Assembly: GCF_011044155.1 (NCBI RefSeq)
Contig: NZ_CP049056.1
Coordinates: forward strand, 4,282,001 to 4,346,000
Direction of reading: 5' to 3'
DNA from: Pikeienuella piscinae
GTDB taxonomy: Bacteria; Pseudomonadota; Alphaproteobacteria; Rhodobacterales; Rhodobacteraceae
Length of the DNA: 64,000 nucleotides
Positions 23,645 through 33,147 of the stretch are shown here, piece by piece (positions within the stretch are counted from its first letter, which is position 1; the number at the start of each line of letters is the position of its first letter). The position numbers and the translations under genes were made by a program. The notes under the pieces were generated by a model, which did no database searches, was not told where the DNA came from, and was given only the letters and a program-made list of their open reading frames with translations.

Positions 23645-23721
23645 CTCGTTCCCCCCTCCCGCATGCGCGCGCTTCCGCGCGTCACGCCGCCATGCTAGTC
23701 GGAAGCCGAAGCGAGGGTAAA

Positions 23722-26394
23722 GTGAAGACGCAGAAAATGACGGCGCGAAAAGCGGCGGAGATTCCCGCGGATGCGACGCCGATGATGGCGCAGTATCTGG
23801 CGATCAAGGCGGAGCATGAGGATGCGCTGCTCTTTTATCGCATGGGCGATTTTTACGAACTTTTCTTCGACGATGCGAAGGCGGCCGCAGCCGCGCTCGA
23901 CATCGCGCTGACGAAACGCGGCAAGCATCTGGGCGAAGACATCGCGATGTGCGGCGTGCCGGTCCACGCCGCCGAAGGGTATCTGCTGACGTTGATCCGC
24001 AAGGGATTTCGCGTTGCGGTTTGCGAGCAGCTGGAGGACCCGGCGGCGGCGAAGAAACGCGGCGCGAAAGCGGTGGTCAAACGGGGCGTCACGCGGCTGG
24101 TGACGGCGGGCACGCTGACCGAGGAGGCGCTGCTGGACGCGCGCGCGGCGAACTGGCTGGCGGCCTGGGCGGAAATCAGGGGCGAGGGCGCGCTGGCCTG
24201 GTGCGATCTCTCGACCGGAGAGATGCGGGTCGGCGCGGCGCGGCGCGCGGAACTGGGGCCGCTGTTGGCGCGAATCGGACCGAGCGAGGTCCTGGTCGGA
24301 CCGACGGCGGAAGAGGACCCGGCGCTCCTCGATCTGATCGGGGAGGCCGGCGCGGTCGCGACGCGGCTTTCCGCCGCCGCCTTCGACAGCGCGGCGGCGG
24401 AGGCGCGGCTGAAGGCGCTCTACCGGGTCGGAAGTCTGGACGGGTTCGGGGCGTTCTCGCGTGTCGAGACGGCGGCGCTGGGCGCGGTGGCGGATTATAT
24501 CGAGATCACCCAGAAGGGCGCATTGCCGCTGCTCCGCCCGCCGCTCCGGGAGGCGGGCGAGGGGACGATGCGGATCGACGCGGCGACGCGGCGCAACCTG
24601 GAGCTGGCGCGCTCGCTATCGGGAGGGCGCGAGGGCTCGCTCCTTCATGCGGTGGACCGGACGCGGACCGGGGCGGGGGCGCGGCTGCTGGCGGCGCGCC
24701 TCGCCGCGCCCTCGACCGATATCGGCGAGATCGCCGAGAGGCTCGACGCGGTCTCGTTCTTCGCCGACGACGCGGCCCGCCGCGAAGCCGCGCGCGACGC
24801 CCTCGGTCGGGTCCCGGATATCGAGCGGGCGCTGAACCGGTTGGCGCTGGAGCGCGGCGGGCCGCGCGATCTGGCGGCGATCCGGACCGGACTGGATCAG
24901 GCGGCGGCGCTGGCGGCGACGCTCACGGGCGCGGAGGCGCCTGTCGTCGCCGGCGCCGCGGCTGCGATGAAGGGGCATGAGACGCTGATAGAGCGGCTGG
25001 CGGCGGCGCTCGCGGATGAGCCGCCGCTGATGGCGCGCGACGGCGGCTTCATCCGCGCCGGGTTCGACGCCGGCCTCGACGAGGCGCGCTCGCTGCGCGA
25101 CGAGGGGCGCTCGGTCATCATGGCGCTGGAGGCCGAGTATCGCGAGTTGAGCGGCATCGGCGCGCTGAAGGTGCGCCACAACAATGTCCTCGGCTATTTC
25201 ATCGAGACGCCGGCGGGGCACGCGCAGAAGATGACGTCGGCGCCCCTTTCCGACACGTTCATTCACCGCCAGACACTCGCCGGGCAGGTCCGTTTCACCA
25301 CTGCGCCGCTCTCGGAGATGCAATCGAAAATGCTGGAGGCGGGGGGGCGGGCGCTCGCCATCGAGCTTCGGCTTTTCGGCGAGCTTCGCGAGGCGGTGAT
25401 CGGGGCCGCGGCGGCGATCGCGGAGACGGCGCGCGCCCTGGCGGAAATCGACCTCGCGGCGGCGCTGGCGGCGTTGGCGGCGGCGGAGGGCTGGACGCGC
25501 CCGGTCGTCGAGGCGGGCCGCGGGTTTCGCATCGAGGGAGGGCGCCATCCGGTCGTCGAGCAGGCGCTGCGCCGCGCCGGCGGCGACTTCATCGCCAATG
25601 ACGCCGATCTATCGGAAGAAGCGCGGCTCTGGCTTCTGACCGGACCGAACATGGCGGGAAAATCCACCTATCTCAGGCAGAACGCGCTGATCGCGATCTT
25701 GGCGCAGATGGGAAGTTTCGTGCCCGCCGCTTCAGCGCGGCTCGGCGTCGTCGATCAACTCTTCAGCCGGGTCGGGGCGGCGGACGATCTGGCGCGCGGG
25801 CGCTCCACATTCATGGTGGAGATGGTGGAGACGGCGGCGATCCTCAACCAGGCGGGCGAGGGGGCGCTGGTGATCCTCGACGAGATCGGCCGCGGCACCG
25901 CGACCTACGATGGGCTCTCCATCGCCTGGGCGGTGCTGGAGCATCTCCATGACGTGAACCGCTGCCGCGGGCTGTTCGCGACGCATTACCATGAGTTGAC
26001 GGCGCTCTCCCAACGGCTCTCCTCGCTCGCCAACGCGACGATGGCGGTCCGGGAGTGGGAGGGCGAGGCCGTCTTTCTGCACGAGGTCCGGCCGGGGGCG
26101 GCGGACAGATCCTACGGCGTGCAGGTCGCGCGGCTCGCCGGGCTGCCGGAGCCGGTGGTGGCGCGGGCGCGGGACATCCTGGAGACGCTGGAGGAAGGCG
26201 AGCGCGAGGGCGGGGCGAAGGCGGCGCGGTTGATCGACGATCTGCCGCTCTTCTCGGCGCGCCCGGCCGCGCCGGCCGCGCCGAAAAGGCCGTCGCGGCT
26301 GGAGACGGCGCTGCGCGAGATCTCGCCCGACGATCTCAGCCCGCGCGAGGCGCTGGAGGCGCTCTATCGGCTGAAGGCGGTGTTGGACGAATAG
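23722..26394 (+). CDS. mutS: DNA mismatch repair protein MutS
   Basis: 890 residues from the GTG at 23722, which has GAGGG five bases upstream; an ATG at 23737 or one at 23692 are alternatives. MutS recognises mismatches and recruits MutL. The mismatch-wedge motif GDFYELF (F-x-E type) occurs near residue 43, with the N-terminal [11 protein letters not shown] before it. The ATPase domain shows Walker [16 protein letters not shown], Walker [16 protein letters not shown] and the ATHYHELT loop. The C-terminal tail ([22 protein letters not shown]) is the tetramerisation helix region. Complete and normal in length. Confidence 0.96.
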   Translation: MKTQKMTARKAAEIPADATPMMAQYLAIKAEHEDALLFYRMGDFYELFFDDAKAAAAALDIALTKRGKHLGEDIAMCGVPVHAAEGYLLTLIRKGFRVAVCEQLEDPAAAKKRGAKAVVKRGVTRLVTAGTLTEEALLDARAANWLAAWAEIRGEGALAWCDLSTGEMRVGAARRAELGPLLARIGPSEVLVGPTAEEDPALLDLIGEAGAVATRLSAAAFDSAAAEARLKALYRVGSLDGFGAFSRVETAALGAVADYIEITQKGALPLLRPPLREAGEGTMRIDAATRRNLELARSLSGGREGSLLHAVDRTRTGAGARLLAARLAAPSTDIGEIAERLDAVSFFADDAARREAARDALGRVPDIERALNRLALERGGPRDLAAIRTGLDQAAALAATLTGAEAPVVAGAAAAMKGHETLIERLAAALADEPPLMARDGGFIRAGFDAGLDEARSLRDEGRSVIMALEAEYRELSGIGALKVRHNNVLGYFIETPAGHAQKMTSAPLSDTFIHRQTLAGQVRFTTAPLSEMQSKMLEAGGRALAIELRLFGELREAVIGAAAAIAETARALAEIDLAAALAALAAAEGWTRPVVEAGRGFRIEGGRHPVVEQALRRAGGDFIANDADLSEEARLWLLTGPNMAGKSTYLRQNALIAILAQMGSFVPAASARLGVVDQLFSRVGAADDLARGRSTFMVEMVETAAILNQAGEGALVILDEIGRGTATYDGLSIAWAVLEHLHDVNRCRGLFATHYHELTALSQRLSSLANATMAVREWEGEAVFLHEVRPGAADRSYGVQVARLAGLPEPVVARARDILETLEEGEREGGAKAARLIDDLPLFSARPAAPAAPKRPSRLETALREISPDDLSPREALEALYRLKAVLDE

Positions 26395-26464
26395 AGGGGC
26401 GCGCGCCGCTCCTTCGATCCCGACCACGAGCCAGAATCCCGATGGGACATGCTCTGAAGGTCGT

Positions 26465-26487
26465 GGTCCCGGCTCAAGGCCGGGACC
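26465..26487. repeat. Dispersed 23-base palindrome, second location
   Basis: GGTCCCGGC (26465-26473) and GCCGGGACC (26479-26487) around the loop TCAAG. It differs from the copy at 7362-7384 only in the loop (TCAGG). It stands between convergent mutS and the DUF454 gene, where it could also end transcription from both sides. Confidence 0.75.
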
Positions 26488-26499
26488 TTGCGAACCGGC

Positions 26500-26889
26500 T
26501 CAGCCCCTCGCGCCATCCGGCCGGGTCCAGATGAAGATGAGGACCGCAGTCAGGATGGCGCCCTCCAGCGCGATCATCCACCAGGGCAGGCCGATGACGA
26601 AGGGCGGGATCAGGGCGGCGGCGATGGAGGCGGTGGACAGCCATTTCGCCCTGCGCCCGATCGCGCCATGCGCCCGCCAGTCGGCGATCGGCGGGCCGAA
26701 GATGCGGTGACTAAGCAGCCAGTTGTAGAACCTTTCCGACGAGCGCGCGAAGCAGAAGGCCGCGAGGAGGAGAAACGGGACGGTCGGCACGATCGGCAGC
26801 ACCGCCCCGATTACGCCGAGCGCGACGGCGAAACAGCCGAGGATGAGCCAGAAGCCTCTCACGACCCGCTCCTTCGCGATGGCCCTCAT
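26500..26889 (-). CDS. DUF454 (YbaN-like) inner membrane protein
   Basis: 129 residues with three to four hydrophobic segments. The N-terminal part FWLILGCFAVALGVIGAVLP followed by VPTVPFLLLAAFCFARSSER is diagnostic for DUF454. The function is unknown; YbaN of E. coli is a small membrane protein. The start MRAIAKER at 26889 is preferred, since the longer frame would run into the tRNA gene. The gene lies just downstream of tRNA-Arg on the same strand. Confidence 0.85.
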   Translation of the reverse strand: MRAIAKERVVRGFWLILGCFAVALGVIGAVLPIVPTVPFLLLAAFCFARSSERFYNWLLSHRIFGPPIADWRAHGAIGRRAKWLSTASIAAALIPPFVIGLPWWMIALEGAILTAVLIFIWTRPDGARG

Positions 26890-26913
26890 CGTCGGGCCGG
26901 ATGACAGGCGCGC

Positions 26914-26990
26914 TGGCGACCCCGGCAGGACTCGAACCTGCAACCTCGGACTTAGAAGGTCCTTGCTCTATCCGGTTGAGCTACGGGGCC
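26914..26990 (-). tRNA. tRNA-Arg, anticodon TCT
   Basis: A 77-base cloverleaf including an encoded CCA end. Acceptor stem GGCCCCG pairs with CGGGGTC (one G-T). The D arm is GCTC-AACCGGATA-GAGC, the anticodon loop CTTCTAA carries TCT, and the T arm GCAGG-TTCGAGT-CCTGC is perfect. The first pair of the anticodon stem is an A-G mismatch. It reads the rare AGA/AGG codons. Confidence 0.93.
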
Positions 26991-27010
26991 GGGATGGCGC
27001 GTAAACGGCT

Positions 27011-27319
27011 CTAGTGGGTCCATGCGCCGCGCCGGTTATAGGCGAAGTTGCCGCCATAGCCGCCCGGTCTGACGATGTGCTTGCGCGTTTTCGGCGTCTC
27101 CACCTGATAGGCGAGGCCGTGCTTCTCGGCGTAGGCGATGGCCGCTTCGGCGCTGTCGAAGCTGAGCCGGACCTGGCGGCGCATGTCGCCGGAGCCGGTC
27201 CAGCCCATCAGTGGGTCGATTCTCTGGGCCTCACGCGGGTCGAACAGGAGCACCCAGTCGTCCTTGGCCTGGCCGGACTGCATGGCGGTGCGGGCTGGTT
27301 GCAGGATGCGGGCGATCAT
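27011..27319 (-). CDS. NDUFS4-like NADH dehydrogenase accessory protein (ETC complex I subunit region)
   Basis: 102 residues, equal to the conserved core of mitochondrial Complex I subunit NDUFS4 (18 kDa). It begins MIARILQPARTAMQSGQAK, contains WVLLFDPREAQRIDPLMGWT, and ends with the typical GGYGGNFAYNRRGAWTH. Such proteins are confined to alphaproteobacteria and mitochondria and associate with the peripheral arm. The start at 27319 excludes a 20-codon upstream extension lacking similarity. The gene stands just upstream of tRNA-Arg on the same strand. Confidence 0.9.
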   Translation of the reverse strand: MIARILQPARTAMQSGQAKDDWVLLFDPREAQRIDPLMGWTGSGDMRRQVRLSFDSAEAAIAYAEKHGLAYQVETPKTRKHIVRPGGYGGNFAYNRRGAWTH

Positions 27320-27672
27320 GGCGTCCTCAGGCTCGATTTCATCGCCGGCATGTATGTCGGATCGCCCGCGCGCGCGCAAGCCGGTCGGAGGTTCCGCCGG
27401 CGCGGGGCGGCCGGTTCGCGCGCTTCGTCCCCCTTCTCCCGGGCGTCCGGGCCGCGGCTTTCTCGACCGGGCTGCGCGGATGCGCGGTTCCGACCGGCGC
27501 CCGGGGCGCGCCAGACCGGCTTCCCTCTTCAGCTTGTTGACAAAATCGCGAATATAAATCGGGTAAAGTGACTGGCGGCGGCGTGACGCGCGATGATAAG
27601 GATGTCGCAGCGGCGCGTTTGTTGCGAGCTTTTGTGGAATTGAAGGCCGAAGGCCCTTGTTGGAGCAACTGG
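27320..27672. other. 353-base divergent intergenic region before the exosortase gene
   Basis: I see no gene here. The part to about 27530 is very G+C-rich. An AT-rich patch at 27535-27570 contains TTGACA (27537-27542) and TATAAA (27553-27558), too closely spaced (10 bases) for a normal sigma-70 promoter but the best candidate for a start of the exosortase operon. A GGAG site at 27662 serves the next gene. Confidence 0.5.
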
Positions 27673-29292
27673 ATGGTCGCGATCAATAGCGGAAACAATA
27701 CCGCCGGTGCCGCCGCTGCGCACGCAGCCCGTCGTTTCGGCCCGGGGTTCTTTCTTTTCATCCTTTTGATCGTCTCTGGCGTCGCTCTGTTCTGGAACGG
27801 GTTCTTCGCGCTGTTCGAAGCGTGGCGCCTTCCCGAATACAGCCACGGCCCACTGATTCCGGTGCTATCCTTCTATCTCTTTCTGCGCCAGTTGAACGCC
27901 ACGCCACCGCCGCCGCAGCGCGTCGCCGACCGCTGGCCGGGCGTCGCGGTCGTCGTTTTCACGCTGCTCATCGCGCTGCTCGGCAACGTCACCCATATTC
28001 CGGACATCGTCACCTACGCGATGATCCTCTGGTTCTATGGCGTTTTGCTGGTCGGTTTCGGCTGGCGGTATGGCCGGCAATACTGGCCGCCGGTGCTGCA
28101 TCTCGTCTTCATGCTGCCGCTGCCGGCTTTCATGTACTGGCAGCTGTCGATCAATCTTCAGTTCGTCTCTTCCGAAATCGGCGTCGCCCTGATCCGCCTG
28201 ATGAACATTCCGGTGTTCCTCGACGGCAACGTGATCGACCTCGGCGTCTACAAGCTGCAGGTGGCCGAGGCCTGCTCGGGGCTGCGCTATCTCTTCCCGG
28301 TGATGAGCTTCTCCTACATTTTCGCGGTGCTCTATCAGGGCCCGGTCTGGCACAAGGCGGTGCTGCTGCTGTCCGCGGCGCCGATCACCGTTCTGATGAA
28401 TTCTTTTCGGATCGGCATGATCGGCGTCATGGTCGATAGCTACGGGATCGAGCAGGCGGAGGGGTTCCTGCACTTCTTCGAGGGTTGGGTGATCTTTATC
28501 TCCTGCGTCCTCATTCTCTTCGGCATGGCGCGGCTGATGCAGAAGATCGGCGGGGACCGGCGGCCGCTGGCCGAGGCGCTCGACCTGGAGTTCAGCGGTC
28601 TCGGCGGCCAGATGGCGCGGATCCTGTCGATCCGGATGTCCGCCGGGCTGGCGATGATCGTCTTGCTGACCGGCGGAGCGGGACTTGGCTGGCATCTGGC
28701 GCCCGAACGGCAGATCGCCGAGATCCAGCGCGATCCGCTGGTGCTCTTCCCGCGGGAGATCGGCTCGTGGCGCTCCGGACCCGCCCAGATACTGGACCCG
28801 AACGTCGCGAACGTGCTCGGCGCGGACGATTATCATTCGGCCGCCTTCGCCTCGCCCGACGCGGCGGCGCCTGTCGACCTCTTCATCGCCTATTACTACC
28901 GGCAGACCGAGGGCGACGGCATCCATTCGCCGGAAGTCTGCATCCCGGCCGGCGGGTGGGAGATGTCGAAGATCACGCCGGCGGCGATCCAGGTCGAGGG
29001 AGCCGATGGCGAGACGACGCGGTTCTCGGTCAATCGCGCGGTGATCCAGAAAGGGCTCAGCAAGCAGCTGGTCTATTACTGGTTCGAGGAGCGGGGCCGT
29101 CGCCTGACCAGCGATTACATGGCCAAGGCGACCACGGTTGTCGACGCGCTGACAATGGGGCGGACCGATGGCGGCCTTGTCAGGGTGATCACGCCGATCG
29201 GGCGAGGAGAGCCGGAAGGGGAGGCGGACGCCCGGTTGCAGGCCTTTCTCGACGACATGCTCGACGTGTTGCCGCGATTCGTGCCGGACTGA
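27673..29292 (+). CDS. Exosortase fused to EpsI domain (XrtA/XrtD type)
   Basis: 539 residues. Exosortases are membrane transpeptidases thought to cleave and process proteins with PEP-CTERM or similar C-terminal signals during export of exopolysaccharide-associated proteins. The N-terminal half has about eight hydrophobic segments and the catalytic triad: Cys201 in AEACSGLRYLF, Arg246 in NSFRIGMIGV and His267 in FLHFFEGW. From about residue 335 follows the periplasmic EpsI domain, containing GDGIHSPEVCIPAGGW and KQLVYYWFEERG. By the likely lineage it may be XrtD, which is associated with VPLPA-CTERM proteins in Rhodobacterales; neighbours resemble XrtA loci. The start at 27673 has GGAG seven bases upstream. 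No CTERM substrate lies in the window. Confidence 0.9.
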   Translation: MVAINSGNNTAGAAAAHAARRFGPGFFLFILLIVSGVALFWNGFFALFEAWRLPEYSHGPLIPVLSFYLFLRQLNATPPPPQRVADRWPGVAVVVFTLLIALLGNVTHIPDIVTYAMILWFYGVLLVGFGWRYGRQYWPPVLHLVFMLPLPAFMYWQLSINLQFVSSEIGVALIRLMNIPVFLDGNVIDLGVYKLQVAEACSGLRYLFPVMSFSYIFAVLYQGPVWHKAVLLLSAAPITVLMNSFRIGMIGVMVDSYGIEQAEGFLHFFEGWVIFISCVLILFGMARLMQKIGGDRRPLAEALDLEFSGLGGQMARILSIRMSAGLAMIVLLTGGAGLGWHLAPERQIAEIQRDPLVLFPREIGSWRSGPAQILDPNVANVLGADDYHSAAFASPDAAAPVDLFIAYYYRQTEGDGIHSPEVCIPAGGWEMSKITPAAIQVEGADGETTRFSVNRAVIQKGLSKQLVYYWFEERGRRLTSDYMAKATTVVDALTMGRTDGGLVRVITPIGRGEPEGEADARLQAFLDDMLDVLPRFVPD

Positions 29293-29564
29293 GGCGAAGA
29301 TGCGACCCGATACCAAAGAATGCGTCTTTATGTAGCGATTAGCACATCGTTGGTTGTTACTATATGATATGACAAACGTGGATTGCGCCGCAATCCTCCA
29401 GGGAATGGTCGAATTGCCGCCTTGGTTTTGAGTCAGTGTAAGGATCGTCGACGCAGCATGACCCTGATCCGGGAACGCAGTTGGAAGCGGCGCTGCTTCA
29501 GGACTGACGCTCAGAGGAGTTTCAGACAGGGTCGGTCGACGAGGTGGGAAAGCCGGAGGACGGC

Positions 29565-30452
29565 ATGAGTTCAAGTGGCGGGACGATCATGTACGAGTCG
29601 TTCTACGGCTTGTCGCAGCGACCATTTCTGACTCTGCCCGACCCGGATTTTCTGTTCTGGTCGGATAGTCACGTCATGGCGTTCACCATGCTGCGTTACG
29701 GGGTCATGACGCGCGCGCCGATCACCGTGATCACCGGCGATGTCGGCGCCGGCAAGACGACGCTGCTGCGCAAGCTGCTCCGTGAGGTGCCCGAGGAGGT
29801 GACCACCGGGTTGATCTCCAACATGCAGGACGGGCGGGGGGAGCTGCTCCACTGGGTGATGATGGCGCTGGAGCAGCCGTTCGACGCGAACGAGCCTTAC
29901 GTCACGCTGTTCAAGCGGTTCCAGGATTTCGTGATCGAGGCCTACGCCGCGAACCGCCGGGTGTTGCTGATCTTCGACGAAGCGCAGAACATGGGCGCGA
30001 AATCGCTGGAAGAGTTGCGGATGCTCTCCAACATCAACTCCGAGAAGGACGAGTTGCTGCAGATCATCCTCGTCGGCCAGCCGGAGTTGCGCGAGCTGAT
30101 CATGCGGCCCGAGCTTCGCCAGTTCTCCCAGCGGATCAGTTCCGACTTCAATCTGGGGCCGCTGTCGAAACCGGAGACCGCGAAATATATTCGCCGTCGG
30201 CTTGCGATCGCCGGCGCGACGACGGAGATATTTCCGGAGCGGACCTGCGAATTGATTCACGAAGCGACTGGAGGCGTGCCACGGCTCATCAATATTCTTT
30301 GCGATTTTTGCCTGCTCTACGGATTTTCCGCGGAGAGACGGGTGATCGATGAAGATCTGTTGAACGAATTCCTCGAAAGCGCGAAAGTCCGCGGCATCTA
30401 CAATCAATTCGCCGCGCCGCGCCCGATTCCGAAACTGGTGAGCGAAAAATAG
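29565..30452 (+). CDS. ExeA-like AAA ATPase, exosortase-associated
   Basis: 295-residue cytoplasmic ATPase of the ExeA/GspA group, as regularly found in exosortase loci. It begins YESFYGLSQRPFLTLPDPDF, has Walker A TGDVGAGKTTLLRKL (about residues 56-70), Walker B VLLIFDEAQNM and the sensor region ILVGQPELRELI. Unlike ExeA there is no C-terminal peptidoglycan-binding domain, and the protein ends shortly after the ATPase. Start at 29565 has GGAGG five bases upstream; an internal ATG lies at 29589. The 272 bases before it hold an AT-rich patch at 29320-29375 (TATGATATG) that could carry a separate promoter. Confidence 0.9.
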   Translation: MSSSGGTIMYESFYGLSQRPFLTLPDPDFLFWSDSHVMAFTMLRYGVMTRAPITVITGDVGAGKTTLLRKLLREVPEEVTTGLISNMQDGRGELLHWVMMALEQPFDANEPYVTLFKRFQDFVIEAYAANRRVLLIFDEAQNMGAKSLEELRMLSNINSEKDELLQIILVGQPELRELIMRPELRQFSQRISSDFNLGPLSKPETAKYIRRRLAIAGATTEIFPERTCELIHEATGGVPRLINILCDFCLLYGFSAERRVIDEDLLNEFLESAKVRGIYNQFAAPRPIPKLVSEK

Positions 30453-30516
30453 ACCTGTCGCATGGGGTATGGGATAGGCGTTGAAACCGCCGGCGCCGAA
30501 TGCGCCGGGAGCATGA

Positions 30517-32130
30517 GTGTATGGCATGGCTGACGGCGCGAGTATGGGTCTGGGTGACATTCTGGGGATTGTGCGGCGTCGCGCCTGGATCGTCGCGTTG
30601 TGCTTTGTGCTGCTGACGCCGCTCGGGGTCGGGGTCGCCTATATCCTGCCGCCGGTTTACTCGGCGACGGCGCGGATTCTCGTCGAGAGCCAGCAGATTC
30701 CGGACGAACTCGCCCGCTCCACGGTGACCGCCTCCGCGGCGGAGCGGCTCGAACTGATCCGCCAGCGCCTGATGACTCGGCGGAACCTCATCGAGCTGAT
30801 CGACAAGTACAAGCTTTATGACGGCTTCGAGGGCATGAGCATCTCCGACAAGGTCGACCGCCTGCGCGAAGACGCGGTTTTCGCGAGCGTGGCGTTCGGC
30901 GACAGCAGCGCGCGCCGCGCGCCCTCGGGGGTTGCGGCGTTCACGATTTCCTTCGACGCGCCGTCGCCCGTTCTCGCGGCGAAGATCGCGAACGAATTCG
31001 TCACCATGGCGCTCGATCTCAACCTGAAGCAGCGAACGGAGCGCGCGACGGAGACTGTCGCCTTCTTCAGATCCGAGACCGGCAGGCTCTCGCGGCAGAT
31101 CCTCGACCTGGAGAACCAGATCGTCGCCTTCAAGGGCGAACATGCGGACGCGCTACCGGATACGGTGCAATATCGGGCCGGTGAACTGGCGCGGCTCGAA
31201 GCGGAAATTTCCGACGGCGAGGAACGGCGGAGCGTGCTGGAGGAGCAAAGACGGGAGATCGAACTTGCGCTGTCGCGGGGCCTCGCCGGCCTGACCGACG
31301 AGACTCTCTCGCCAGAGCAGCAGCAGATCAAGGCGCTGCAGAACACGCTGGCGCAGCAACGCGGCATCCTGGCGCCGACGCATCCGACGATCCGCGCGCT
31401 CGAAGCCCGTATCCAGGCGCTTCAGAGGGAGATCACTCCGGCGACCGATGAGAACGGCGAACAGGTCGATCCGCTGGAGTATCAGAAAGCCCGGCTGAAA
31501 AGGCAGGCCGAGCTGATCACCGCCGAGATCGAAAAGCTCGAACAGCGCGGAGCCGAGAACAAGAAGAAGGCCGACGATCTGCGCGTATCGATCAGCCGCG
31601 CGCCGCAGGTCGAGGTCGAGCTCAGCTCGCTCACCCGCCGACTCGGCGAGCTGCGCAACCAGTACACCGTGGCCGCCGCCAAGCTCGCCGAAGCGGAGAC
31701 AGGTGAGCGAATGGAGGTCAACAGGCAGGCCGAAAGGCTCGTCGTGATCGAACAGGCGCAGGTGCCGACCGAACCGAAATCGCCGAATCGCCTGATGATC
31801 GCCAGTCTGGGCGCCGGCGTTTCGATCATGATCGGGGTCGCGTTCGTCGCATTGCTGGAATTGTTGAACAATACGATCCGGACATCGGGCGATCTCCAGC
31901 GCAAGGTCAATCTCCGGCCCGTCGTCGTGGTTCCCTATATCCACACCCGACAGGAGATCAGGTCACGCCGCTGGCGGCTCGCATTGATCGCCTTCGCGAT
32001 TCTGGTCGGCGTTCCCGCGACCCTCTTCGCCATCGATCAGTATTATTTGCCGCTTTCCGTCCTGGCCGAGAAACTGGCGGAAAAGACCGGGCTCAATGAG
32101 GTTATCTCCATGATCGAGCGCCGATTCTAG
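30517..32130 (+). CDS. Polysaccharide chain-length determinant (Wzz/GumC family, exosortase locus type)
   Basis: 537 residues. Sets the chain length of an exported polysaccharide and anchors its export complex in the inner membrane. After a short cytoplasmic segment there is a first membrane helix (WIVALCFVLLTPLGVGVAYIL, about 22-43), then a Wzz domain, a long periplasmic coiled coil (about 170-410, including ETGRLSRQILDLENQIVAF), a second membrane helix (ASLGAGVSIMIGVAFVALL) and a third one near 490-508. The kinase domain is a separate downstream gene. The first codon is probably GTG at 30517 (GGGAG five bases upstream); an ATG at 30526 is the alternative. Confidence 0.88.
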   Translation: MYGMADGASMGLGDILGIVRRRAWIVALCFVLLTPLGVGVAYILPPVYSATARILVESQQIPDELARSTVTASAAERLELIRQRLMTRRNLIELIDKYKLYDGFEGMSISDKVDRLREDAVFASVAFGDSSARRAPSGVAAFTISFDAPSPVLAAKIANEFVTMALDLNLKQRTERATETVAFFRSETGRLSRQILDLENQIVAFKGEHADALPDTVQYRAGELARLEAEISDGEERRSVLEEQRREIELALSRGLAGLTDETLSPEQQQIKALQNTLAQQRGILAPTHPTIRALEARIQALQREITPATDENGEQVDPLEYQKARLKRQAELITAEIEKLEQRGAENKKKADDLRVSISRAPQVEVELSSLTRRLGELRNQYTVAAAKLAEAETGERMEVNRQAERLVVIEQAQVPTEPKSPNRLMIASLGAGVSIMIGVAFVALLELLNNTIRTSGDLQRKVNLRPVVVVPYIHTRQEIRSRRWRLALIAFAILVGVPATLFAIDQYYLPLSVLAEKLAEKTGLNEVISMIERRF

Positions 32131-32160
32131 GTGGCGAGCGGGCGACAAGGATAAAGACAG

Positions 32161-33027
32161 ATGGTCGAAAGACTGAAGCATGCGATAGAAAAGGCGAGGG
32201 CGCTGCGCGAGGCCCAGGCGGCCGAGCAGCCGGCTGCGGGCGTCGCCGCCGCGCCGCGCCCCTCGTCGCCCGCCGCTTCCGCGCCCGCGGGTTCGTCGGC
32301 CGCCGTCTCCGAGACCGACGCCTTCTGGTCGTCGCTCAGGGAACTCGAGCTCAGGCCCGAGCGGCTTCACCGCTCGCGCATCGTCACGCACGACAAATCC
32401 GACCTCGCGCATATTCCCTTCGATCTCCTGCGGACGCGGCTCATGAAGGTTCTCCGCGACAATGGCTGGCGGCGCGTCGCCATCACGTCCCCGACCAAGG
32501 GCTGCGGCAAGACGCTGGTGGCCGCGAACCTGGCGTTCAGCCTCGCGCGGCAACCCGACTACCGCACGTTGCTCATCGACATGGATCTCAAGGCCCCGGA
32601 AATGGCGCGCATCCTCGGTCAGAAGGAGGCGTCGCCGCTTGCCTGGCTGCTGAGCGGGCGGACCCAGCCGGAAGCGGCGCTGATGCGGGTCGGCATGAAT
32701 CTCGCGCTCGGCCTCAACGGAGAGCGGGTGCGCGACTCCACCGAGATGATCCAGGACGAGAAGACGGTGAGTCTGCTCGCTTCGATCACGGAGCGGCTTG
32801 ATCCGGACGTGGTGATCTACGACCTGCCGCCGCTGCTGGTGAGCGATGACGCCATCGCGTTCGTCCAGCATGTCGATTGCGTGCTTCTCGTCGCAGCGGC
32901 CGGTCAGACCACGGCGAAGGATATCGAGAGCTGCGAGCGTATGTTCGCGGGCCAGGTGAATTTCCTCGGCGTGCTGCTTAACAAGGCTGAAGACGGGGTG
33001 AACCGCAAGGCCTATGAATACGCCTGA
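32161..33027 (+). CDS. BY-kinase-like tyrosine autokinase of exosortase/EPS locus
   Basis: 288 residues. Cytoplasmic P-loop ATPase that pairs with the Wzz protein. After an Ala/Pro-rich linker (about 20-55), Walker A appears as SPTKGCGKTLVAANLA, Walker A' as LLIDMDLKAPEM and Walker B as VVIYDLPPLLV. This fits the CpsD/CapB and TIGR03018-type kinases. The C-terminus ends MFAGQVNFLGVLLNKAEDGVNRKAYEYA, with only two tyrosines instead of the usual cluster, so autophosphorylation capacity may be reduced. It lies 30 bases after the Wzz gene. The ORF appears complete. Confidence 0.87.
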   Translation: MVERLKHAIEKARALREAQAAEQPAAGVAAAPRPSSPAASAPAGSSAAVSETDAFWSSLRELELRPERLHRSRIVTHDKSDLAHIPFDLLRTRLMKVLRDNGWRRVAITSPTKGCGKTLVAANLAFSLARQPDYRTLLIDMDLKAPEMARILGQKEASPLAWLLSGRTQPEAALMRVGMNLALGLNGERVRDSTEMIQDEKTVSLLASITERLDPDVVIYDLPPLLVSDDAIAFVQHVDCVLLVAAAGQTTAKDIESCERMFAGQVNFLGVLLNKAEDGVNRKAYEYA

Positions 33028-33147
33028 TGCATGGGCGGAAATTTGCGGCCGTTATCCGCGGCGCGCATCACTTGACGCACGGCGTCGCACGCCCGGACGC
33101 GGTCGAAGAGGACCCGCGGGCGTGTCAAGGATTGGAGGTCACGTCCG

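Noticed and set aside
26914-26990. tRNA-Arg as an integration site for a mobile element
   Set aside because: No integrase, no direct repeat of the tRNA 3' end, and normal core genes on both sides.
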